This document shows, piece by piece, positions 56,046 through 64,000 of a DNA stretch of 64,000 nucleotides. The stretch covers positions 16,373,128-16,437,127 of the forward strand of contig NC_051092.1 in NCBI RefSeq assembly GCF_901709675.1, given 5' to 3'. Made by a program: the position numbers and the translations under genes. Below the pieces are notes generated by a model that ran no database searches, was not told the DNA's origin, and saw nothing but the letters and a program-made list of their open reading frames with translations. How positions within the stretch are numbered: the stretch's first letter is position 1; each line of letters starts with the position of its first letter. Origin of the DNA: Syngnathus acus (Eukaryota; Chordata; Actinopteri; Syngnathiformes; Syngnathidae).

Positions 56046-56246
56046 TCAGTGGGAACAGTGTTGTTGGTCTCCCTTTTTTGCTAGTGCATCATAGTCTGGA
56101 GTAAAATTTGTTGTGGCAATTCTTAGGAGAGATCCGTTTACCTCGATCTGTGACGGGTTGATGTGGCTGAACGTCACGTCGCGTACGTCGAGCCAAATTG
56201 GCCACTCTTTTAACATTCGGCACTCACTTTTCTTCGGGCCACTCAT
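56046..56246 (-). pseudogene. 66-codon hAT micro-ORF: transposase N-terminus fused to C-terminus
   Basis: The frame begins MSGPKKSECRMLKEWPIWLD, matching the transposase start seen at 49189. It then passes in frame into the natural end of the protein, FSHINPSQIEVNGSLLRIAT and PDYDALAKKGDQQHCSH. The whole catalytic core is deleted yet the fusion is open to the native stop. Whether it is translated is unknown. Confidence 0.5.
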
Positions 56247-57462
56247 TTTAATGGAAGGATTCCAGGGGAAGGTTTGTGGGTGGCTTTAGCGTAAAACTGT
56301 ATCTGAAAGCTCAGCGAGCGAATTACAAGAATGCTGTCGTCACAGCCCACGCTCTAAATTCGGGACTGATACAAATAGAGCGCGAGTGCGCCATGTCCGT
56401 ACTACTGAGTACGTAAGTACACGCACTTGTGAGTGTGCACCGAGCTTTCTGACACGGCTTCCAGTAGTAAATGCGCAGGCGAGCGGTTCCCCATCTACTG
56501 GGGAAACGCAGTCATTGCAGGCAAAATGACAAAAAAAAAAGTTTAATAATACAATTAATTCAGGGTTGGCGGGCCGGATTAAACGGTCCCGTGGGCCGGA
56601 TGTGGCCCGCGGGCCGTAGTTTGCCCACCCCTGCCCTAGATGCTTTATCCATGAGTCTACTTGTTGCTGAATTACCATAACTGTTATTTGTAGGTGCACC
56701 GCGTAATGTTACGACAGTGAAGATGGTTTTGGATCAAATGATGAGCGAGTCCAAGCCCAAAGTAAGCGCCACATCAACTTGCCCAGCCACCTGGGCAAAA
56801 ACGGCTATGAACGGTAGCAAACAAGCCAAAATCGCTGCTAGTAGCTCTGAGGATAAGGGCTGTCTCCCCGGATGCTCTATCCATGAGTCTACTCGTTGCT
56901 GAACTGGATAAACAAGGACTTTCGCTCACGGAGGACATGACGTTGCTGATCCAAGATTCCGCGAGGCAGTGAATAGCTTTAATGGCCGCCTCATGGTGAC
57001 GGAAACTTTGACTGGAAATAACTCGAGGACGAAGACAAAAGTGGAACAAATCGAGGCTCTTAATAAAGTGTAACAAGATTGTCTTGAAGACTGAGAATCG
57101 TTCGGAGGGTCAAGCTTCAGAAAATTAATGTTCCAGAGGGGAGTGAAAAAGGCCAGGATCCAATCAATTTTATAACAGAGTTGCTCATGGAAATCCTCAG
57201 CGCTGAAGTACTCCCCAATTCTCCGGCGGTAGAGAGAGCACAGCACTCTCTAGTCCGTAAACTGGGGCCGGGAATAAAGCCTAGACCTTTTGTGGTCTGT
57301 TTTCACCATTTCCAAGTGAGGAAACGCTGGGCCCTGCAAAATGACCTGAAATTCGGTGACGTCGTGCTTTGTGTGTTAACGATTTCCAAAGGTCGAGCGG
57401 TCACCTTAGCAGCCCAGTGTCTTTTGTTAAGCAATTGCCTTTTTTCAGCATTTCTTGAAGCC

Positions 57463-58590
57463 AATTCAAAGTCAAAGTCAAAGTCAGCTTTATTGTCAAT
57501 CCCTTCATATGTCAAGACACACAAAGAAACCGAAATTCCGTTTCCTCCATCCCTCGGTGACGAGACATACAAGTAGGCGACACAAAACAAAAACAAGAAG
57601 GCACAAACCATAAATAATAAATAATAAATAAAATAAAATGAGCGATGAATAAATAACAGACCAATAACCCATTAAATAAGAGGGGCAAAACCGAGCCAGT
57701 GCGCATACAGCAAGAACAGGACGTTACGCTGAAAGGGGGAGCGAGTTCAGGATCCTAACAGCCTGGAGTACGAAGCTGTTGGAAAGTCTGGTGGTGCGGG
57801 AGCGCAGGCTCCTGTACCGCCTCCCAGAGGGCAGAAGTTCAAACAAAGAGTGAGCGGGGTGACTCACATCACTCACGATCTTGGTCGCCTTGCGGGTGAG
57901 ATGGGAGGTGTAAATGTCCTTCAAGGAGGGGAGAGAAGCACCAATAGTCTTACTAGCCGTTTTCACTATGCGCTGCAGGGCCTTCAAGTCGTGGTCAGTG
58001 CAGCTGCCACCCCAGACAGCAATACAGCTGGAGAGGACGCTCTCAATGGTGCCGCGGTAAAAAGTAGTCATGACGGCCGGAGGAGCCCCCGCTCGCCTGA
58101 GTTTCCGAAGGAAGTACAGGCGGCGCTGGGCCTTCTTCGCCAGCGACGCGGTGTTGGTGGACCAGGAGAGATCCTCACTGATGTGCACCCCCAGGAACCT
58201 GGCGCTGCTCACTCTCTCCACCACAGCACCGTCGATGGTCAGCGGCAGGTGTTGGGCGTGACCCTTCCGGAAGTCAACAACAATCTCCTTGGTCTTGTCG
58301 ACGTTCAGCAGGAGGTTGTTGTCCCTGCACCACGCGGTCAGAAGGTCAACCTCCAGCCTGTATTGAGTCTCGTCTCCCTTGGTGATGAGACCCACCAGAG
58401 TCGTGTCGTCAGCAAACTTCACTATGCGGTTGCCGCTGCAGGTGGCAGCGCAGTCATGCGTCAGGAGGGTGAAGAGCAGCGGACTGAGCACGCAGCCTTG
58501 GGGGGCACCTGTGCTCAGCGTGATGCTGGCGGAGATCTTGTCGCCAACACGTACCACCTGTGGCCTCTCTCTCATGTGCATATTTGAGTC
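57463..58590 (-). mobile_element. L2-like LINE fragment: second half of RT and 3' UTR
   Basis: A 285-codon open minus-strand frame (58581-57724) has TGAPQGCVLSPLLFTLLTHD, IVKFADDTTLVGLI, LLLNVDKTKEIVVDFRKGHA, RFLGVHISEDLSW and LPSLKDIYTSHLTRKATKI, ending SFVLQAVRILNSLPLSA. The catalytic FADD and the rest of the C-terminus look intact, but the protein is 5' truncated. The 3' UTR ends with (TGACTT)n at about 57466-57490. Confidence 0.85.
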
Positions 58591-58614
58591 TTTTCTTTAA
58601 AGTAAAAAAAAAGT

Positions 58615-59065
58615 AAAAAACATGTCAAGACACACAAAGAGATCGAAATTACGTTCCCACTATCCCACGGTGACAAGACATAGTACACAATATACATACA
58701 AGTAAACAACACAAAAACTAAAAACAAGAAGGCACAAACAATGAATAAATAAGAGTGATGAATAAATAATAAATAAACAAATAACATAATAAATATGAGG
58801 AGCAAAAATGGAGCAAGTGTGCATACAGCAGACAGTCAGAATACAGCGCAAAAGTACAGGACGCTACGCAGAAGGGGGGAGAGTTCAGGATCCTAACAGC
58901 CTGGAGTATGAAGCTGTTGGTGAGCCAGGTGGTGCGGGAGCGCAGGTTGTTATAACCCTAACCCTAACCTCTTCCCAGAGGGCAGAAGATCAAACAAAGA
59001 GTGAGCGGGATGACTCACATCACTCACAATCGTGGTCGCCTTGCGGGTGAGATGGGAGGTGTAAA
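58615..59065 (-). mobile_element. Second L2-like LINE 3' fragment with telomere-like scar
   Basis: Sequence parallel to 57500-57900 (CATGTCAAGACACACAAAGA, GTTCAGGATCCTAACAGCCT, GGGTGAGATGGGAGGTGTAA), so the 3' UTR and last codons of the same LINE family. It carries a CCCTAA insertion at 58954-58969. The two fragments lie in the same orientation, nearly abutting. Confidence 0.8.
58954..58969. repeat. Short interstitial telomere-like repeat
   Basis: AACCCTAACCCTAACC sits where the sister LINE copy has CTCCTGTACCGCC (57806-57818). It replaces and extends a few bases of LINE sequence. Confidence 0.8.
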
Positions 59066-59335
59066 TCACCTACATACTGCGAATGTGTCTTTGAATTGTG
59101 ACCTTGTGAACTTAATCCAAAACATAGATCAATGGGGAGACGTAGCTCTGCCATATATAAGGAGAAACGGAGTTTCGCCATTCACGTCATTTTTTGTACA
59201 ATTATGAGCATGCACCAAAGGTCTCACATATTTCCTCCACTTCTCTTTTTTTTCTCATCTAGGGTTCCTAAGAGGTCGAGAAGAGTCCAGTTGAACCTTT
59301 CCACAGGATTTCCCCTTGGGTGGTAAGGTGTAGTG

Positions 59336-60608
59336 CAGGGGTCGGCAACCCGCGGCTCCAGAGCCGCATGTGGCTCTTTAGCCCCCCCTTAGCGGCTCCC
59401 TGGAGCTTTTGCAAAAATGCGTGAAAATGGAAAAATATGTTTTTTGTTGTTGTTGGTTTTTTTAAAATATGGTTTTTCGATGTTATTCATGACACAAACA
59501 TTCTTATGCTGTAAAAATGTATGTAGTTGTAAATATATTAAAATGCCGAATTTCAGAATGGCGTCAAACAGCCAAATTGCGTCATAGCCTGCGACACAGC
59601 ACAGGTGAGTTGTTAACAAAGGGGTGTGAGAGAGTGATGGGCCATGGATTCAAAAGTCAAACAGAGAAAGATTGCTGATGAGAAACAGTGGGTTTAAGAA
59701 AGACCGGACTGAACCATTTGCTTTCATTGCCAATGCCGAAGGATTGCCTGCATGTTTGATTTGCAATGAGAAGTTGTCAAATCACAAGAAGAGCAATTTG
59801 GAGCGACATTTTCAGCTAAAGCATGCTAAATTTGCTGCCGATCACCCAGTTGGAACTGAAAAGAAAGGTGCAATTGCAGTGCTGGTGGAGAAATTGGAGG
59901 ACCGAAAAAACGGTTTCAAGAAGTGGATTGCATCTCCAAACTCTACTACTGCTGCAAGTTTTGTTGCAGCCCGGGAGATAATAAAGTTCGGAAAACCATT
60001 CGCCGATGGTGAGTACATGAAGGATTCATTCATTAAACTACCAGAGTGCCTATTTTCGGACTTCAAAAACAAAACCGAGATCATTTAGAAAATTAAAGAC
60101 ATGCCTCTCTCTGCAAAAACAGTGAAGGAAAGGGTAATTAAAATGGCAAACAACATCAGCAAATCAAGGGCATCATTTCAGCTCCAGTTTTCTCAATGGC
60201 CTGGGACGAGTCGTGTGACGTGACCGATGTCGAACAGACAGCTCTGCTATGCAACGATGCAGGTACGTGAACTCTAATGGGCCGCAACAAAACACAAGAC
60301 ATTAATATTGTAATGGAAGTTCGGCTAAACTTGAAGTAGCAATAGGCCTATCGTACATCAGTAGTCACGTGGTGCGTAATTCTCTCCAGGATGCGCTGCA
60401 GGGAAAATAAACATTTAATCGTGAATGTTCATTTTGTATTTGTAGCCTCCTTAATTATTTTAATAGTTGGCATGCATACAGCTTATGTATTGACAGTCTA
60501 TGTTGCCTTATAAAAGGCTTTTAGATTTTTGCGGCTCCAGACAGGTATGTATGTTGTTGTTTTTTTGGGCCAATATGGCTCTTGAACATTTTGGGTTGCT
60601 GACCCCTG
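59336..60608 (+). mobile_element. hAT element nested in the Gypsy fragment
   Basis: The termini are CAGGGGTCGGCAACCCGCGG and TTGGGTTGCTGACCCCTG. The exact 8-bp duplication GTGTAGTG lies at 59328-59335 and 60609-60616. Confidence 0.92.
59644..60270 (+). pseudogene. hAT transposase N-terminal third (BED finger), broken
   Basis: It starts at ATG 59644 (MDSKVKQRKIADEKQW) and shifts frame. The frame to 60088 then carries FAFIANAEGLPACLICNEKL and SNHKKSNLERHFQLKH, a complete BED finger, followed by NGFKKWIASPNSTTAASFVA and DSFIKLPECLFSDFKNKTEI. A TAG at 60086-60088 is a nonsense change, because the family sequence KIKDMPLSAKTVKERVIKMA continues after it. Another shift precedes SMAWDESCDVTDVEQTALLC. 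The C-terminal two thirds is deleted. It resembles the transposase family related to GTF2I-repeat-domain host proteins. Confidence 0.7.
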
Positions 60609-61512
60609 GTGTAGTGCATGACTTGGAGATTCCAGCAAGCTTACAAAGCTCCACTACAAACTCCGACTCAAAACAAGCTCCTTGACCACTATGCAGTCTG
60701 CGAGGAAAACCGATGATGAAATTCTCCCACAATACTGTGGCAGATTAATCTCTTGTCAGATATGCCTGGGCATACTTCCTGTAATAATCAGTCACCACCA
60801 GTACATTTCTGGTGTCTCTTCATTCGGGCTCTAATGACAGAAAGTCAACACAAATTAACTCAAGTGGACCGTCAACTTTAATGTTGACAATCTTGGATGC
60901 AATCTGAACCCTAACCTTGCGTCTCACGCATCTTTCACAGCTTTTACATTTGTCTTTGATATATTTTGCTAGCCTGTGCCAATAGAACCTTGCTCTTGCT
61001 AGTTCCAATGTTCCTCCAATGCCCAAATGGCCTACCTCATCATGAACAGCTTGAAAAGCTTTCTCTCTGTGACTATTAGGCATGACAATTTGGTGAAAAA
61101 CCTTTGCCCTCTTATTGAAGACTTTACGGTGCAACACTCCATCCACCAAGATCAACTTGGAACTCTCGTGAAAGGAGCGCTACTTCGGACTCATCAGTCT
61201 CCAGATCAATGTCTTGGTGTCAATTTCAGTTCCAAGGATTTCAATGATACGTGCCAAGAACCCATCTCGCCCCTGCAGCCTATGCCAGTCCTCCATAGAC
61301 ATCTCTGGCAAAGAAGAATGTCCAAACACTGGATCTTCCAAATCATCTGGAACCGCACCTTCATCACACAACAAGGTTTCAACGGCTGCTATTTCACTGT
61401 CGACATGCCGTGTTTCCTTTGGTGAAGCTATATGAACATTGGCAACATGACACATGCAAAGAGCGTTCACTGTCTCCATCCATCCATCCATTTTCTGTAC
61501 CGCTTTGTCCCC

Positions 61513-63760
61513 TGTCAAACGCGCACTTTATTAAAGTGGCACCGGCTCCCCGGTAACGGGCTCAATAAGCCGGGAGTGAAGGGACTAGTCCGTAGCTGAC
61601 CACCCGCGTTAAATTAATTCTATTAGAATCAATCTAATTTCTATACGACGCCAACCCCTCTAAAGCCATTCGACGCGCGAGCCGAGTAACTCGATTCGAG
61701 GCAAGTCGTCGATATGACCGCGCCGTAATGATGGCTCCCTTCGGTTGTTTGATGCTGGTATTACTTTACGGATATTTTTTAGGTGCCTTTGTTAAGGCCT
61801 CAGGGATTCGTTTGTCTAGCGCACCCTAGCACTAGTTTTGTCGAAATAACTTTTGATATGGCCCCGCTCTACTGGGTTTGAGGAAGTAACGAGCCTACTT
61901 CCCTTTTTTCGGAAGAAAGTCCCATTTGCAGAAGTATGGCAATGATAGTGTTTGAGAATGAATTTAATGCATTAAATCACAAATTCTAACATGATATACT
62001 TAAACACTTAACCGTGAGAGTGCTTCCACCAATTCGATTGTTTCCAACAAAATAATATTTTACTTAATACGATTTAAAATGATTTAATCGGATTATTATT
62101 ATCTTGCAATTTATTTTGACGGCAAATTAGTCCCTCAAAATCATTCAAAGTACCCTCTGACGCGGCACGAAGAAACAGGAACGGGCTCGTGCCCGAAGGA
62201 CATTTACTAATTATAGCTCTAACACTAATCCGAAAAGTCGAATTTGAAAACCTTCCTTATTTTTATTTATTATGGTATGTTTGCATACCATAATAATCTC
62301 CTATTTATAAACTGAGTTATCAACCCAACCTCAAAACAATTAATTGCATACAAATTAGCGCACCACGAATTAAATGAGTATATAAAACACATTTATTGAA
62401 GAAGCATGAAATAGAATTACAAATCTCAATCCTCCAAAAACTGAACAATCCCACTCACTGATACACTTGCAAATAAAATCATTCAATCCCGGAGCACTTT
62501 TGATTGCAAAACAAAAATCAGAAAAGAGGGAAAAGGTAGCTACCAATTGGGTGTTAATTTCTTTTTGGTGGAAATAAAGTCGAGTGATCAGTTCGATTTT
62601 ATTTCTAAAATCCAATTTGGAAACTAGTTAGGCCCCGTGAGGACAGACTACCCGATGACTGTCTCCTCCGCTTGCGGACATACAGAAGAAGTCTCCCCTC
62701 ACCTAGTTTCTCACGCAAAGTTGTCCAGTCCAATTCTTTTGAGTAAATCCAAGTTAATCCAGGCCAGCGATCTTGCGTCTCACACAAGGCTCTTGAAGGC
62801 TGTAGAAAAAGTCTTGAAACTCATACGGGCTTCTTCACGTATGAACGCGGTCCGGGAGAGAGCCCCGTAGATGTCCAAGGTGACCTTTTTATAGACCTCT
62901 CTGGCCCCCCCCTTTTCTCTATACTGGCCTCTATACTGTCCAGTTTCCCACGCTCATAAGTTATGAGTCATAACCTTGCGGTTTGAGCAGCTGTTTCCGC
63001 TGGCCTCTATACTGTCCAGTTTCCCACGCTCTTAAGTTATGAGTCATAACCTTGCGGTTTGAGCAGCTGTTTCCGCCCCACTCTCTTTCCACCAAAAACC
63101 TGTAGAAACCCTGGCAAGCACCTTATTTCCTCTTTTCCTCACTTCTCCTTTCATAAAACCAATATTTCAAAGTTACACTTTTTACTCAACCATTTAAATC
63201 AGAAATCAAAACCCTTGAATTTATTTTTTAAACATTTTCTTTACACACCACTCGTGGTGGGCCTCTTTTCCTAATTGTGTGATAATATTGCTTTATGCTG
63301 TTACAGAATATATTTCAGCCAAGCAAAGAAAATAAACTAAAAATAAAAGAAAATAAAAACTCATTTGTTTTCCCCTTTCCAACAATTTTTAACACACCCC
63401 TATTTTTATATGGGTGGGCAGCTTAGTCTAATTCTGTGATAATATTGCTTTAAGCGGTTACAGAATATATTTTAGCCAAGCAAGTAAAATAAAATAAAAA
63501 TAAAAAATATATTTGTGCTTCCATGTGTGACCCATAATCCGACCCCTTTTTCTCTTTGGTCTCCTGCACCGGTTTGGCTCCATCTTTTGGAAAATTTTGG
63601 AATTTCAGCTTTGCCAATTCATTCAATATTTCCCCACCTAATCTTGCACCATCTGCCGTTAAAATTTGGAATTTCAGCCCCGCCAATTTATTACTGGGAG
63701 CAATCCATACTCACTTCTTGCACCATTTGTTTCCCCCCCCCCACTCCATGTTACATGACA
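61513..63760 (-). mobile_element. Solo-LTR-like element nested in the SINE
   Basis: The 2.25-kb insert begins TGTCA and ends TGACA, with a CCCC duplication (61509-61512, 63761-63764). On the minus strand TATAAAAA lies at 62893-62886 and AATAAA near the distal end (~61533). No gag, pol or env coding is seen. The length is unusual for a Gypsy LTR, so the class is left open. Confidence 0.55.
62924..63075. repeat. 76-bp tandem duplication inside the LTR-like element
   Basis: The unit from CTGGCCTCTATACTGTCC to GAGCAGCTGTTTCCG occurs twice in a row with one T/C-type difference. It lies just upstream of the TATA-like motif in minus orientation. A looser duplication (GATAATATTGCTTTA) is at about 63281 and 63439. 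Confidence 0.85.
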
Positions 63761-64000
63761 CCCCACGGGGGTCGCGGGCGTGCTGGAGCCTACCCCAGCC
63801 GTCATCGGGCAGTAGGCGGTGGACACCCTGAACCGGTTGCCAGCCAATCGTTCACTGTCTCTTCACTCAAAATTTTAAATTCCTCAGGTGACCAACTGAA
63901 ACAATTTAGCATGTCAGAGATTCTTTGATCCATTTCCCGTGACATTGTCTGGGCAGGGTTCGTGAGGTCTTCAGGAAAGTCCATCAGCGTCAACGTTGTG

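Larger units (their letters stand above)
55025..56633 (-). mobile_element. hAT deletion derivative inside the L1-type remnant
   Basis: The termini are CAGGGGTGGGCAAACTTTTT and GTAGTTTGCCCACCCCTG. The exact 8-bp duplication CCCTAGAT lies at 55017-55024 and 56634-56641. The two ends share only about the first 16 bases, after which they resemble two different hAT families. Confidence 0.85.
54805..57450 (+). pseudogene. L1-type LINE ORF1 remnant with duplicated 5' segment
   Basis: Outside the nested hAT (55025-56633), the plus strand carries two copies of a ~240-bp block (KMVLDQ(I/M)MS(D/E)SKPKVSATS). The second runs on into LLAELDKQGLSLTEDMTL-type sequence and then into an L1 ORF1 RNA-binding core near 57100-57330: EGSEKGQDPINFITELL, MEILSAEVLPNSPAVERAQH and KPRPFVVCFHHFQ. 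ORF1 proteins of this type bind the LINE RNA. Multiple frame breaks are present and ORF2 is absent. It ends at the tail of another LINE at about 57463. Confidence 0.65.
61477..63849 (-). mobile_element. SINE-B fragment with 12-bp target duplication, split by an LTR
   Basis: The SINE pieces are 61477-61512 (CATCCATCCATCCATTTTCT...) and 63761-63849 (CCCCACGGGGGTCGCGGGCG...). The duplication GTTCACTGTCTC flanks the pair at 61465-61476 and 63850-63861. Confidence 0.88.
59066..64000 (-). pseudogene. Gypsy-type LTR retrotransposon pol fragment (integrase region), interrupted twice
   Basis: Minus-strand coding pieces lie at 64000-63862, 61475-60609 and 59335-59066. They give a linker (SEETVN/ALCMCHVANVHIAS), the integrase zinc-binding domain HDEVGHLGIGGTLELARARF with CKSCERCVRRK (HHCC), then PLELICVDFLSLEPE (first Asp), a degraded LVVTDYYRKYA, RLHSGQGACFESEF (Gly replaces the usual second Asp of HSDQG), and ERFN-like and PLVHAHNCTKND pieces near 59150-59300. 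Several stops and the damaged active site make it dead. Insertions are a hAT (59336-60608) and a SINE carrying an LTR (61477-63849). Integrase normally inserts the element's DNA copy. Confidence 0.8.

Overview
The window looks like intronic and intergenic DNA of a teleost fish. It carries four exons of a beta-2-syntrophin-like host gene (sntb2) with canonical vertebrate splice sites. Its repeats are typical of fish genomes: L2-, Rex1-, RTE- and L1-type LINEs, tRNA-derived SINEs with (GGAT)n or (CTTTAA)n tails, Tc1-like elements, many hAT and TA-target MITEs, and Gypsy/LTR elements. There are no bacterial features, CRISPR arrays or rRNA genes. The species cannot be read from the sequence.

Host genes. 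sntb2 runs on the minus strand with exons at 53199-53406, 40976-41118, 38693-38889 and 20525-20715. The four exons splice in perfect phase and encode the end of the split PH1 domain, PH2 and most of the SU domain. The upstream exons lie beyond 64000. I could not find the exon for the conserved last ~30 residues. On the plus strand a C-terminal exon of an unidentified gene ends at 145, and a second unidentified exon-like block sits at 23438-23523 inside an sntb2 intron.

Layout. 1-10 kb: MITEs, a LINE 3' fragment split by a hAT MITE, a decayed LINE ORF1 with an esterase domain, and two large copies of a TA-target transposon whose interior is a tandem-repeat array. 11.8-15.1 kb: an L2 LINE with an intact 1001-aa ORF. 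16-23 kb: two inverted copies of a MITE that carries a SINE, LINE fragments and an sntb2 exon. 24-27 kb: a Tc1-like element with an intact 339-aa transposase and a telomere-like scar. 28.7-31.6 kb: a solo LTR with a nested hAT, then a decayed Tc1. 33-38.5 kb: a third tandem-array transposon containing a second intact L2. 38.7-41.1 kb: two sntb2 exons. 42-51.6 kb: a stack of Rex1-like, hAT, RTE-like and hAT insertions. 53-64 kb: an sntb2 exon, an L1-type ORF1 pseudogene split by nested hATs, two LINE tails, and a Gypsy pol fragment interrupted by a hAT and by a SINE that itself contains an LTR.

The genes do not form a pathway: one host gene has introns swollen by layered mobile elements. The most notable signals are (1) both intact L2 copies starting about 5 nt before an ATG embedded in a perfect TISU/YY1 motif, (2) two short interstitial telomere repeats at rearranged transposon sequence, (3) transposon-borne ~191-bp arrays carrying CRE-like sites, and (4) several hAT deletion derivatives that keep BED-finger coding ends, some followed by splice-donor-like sequence.
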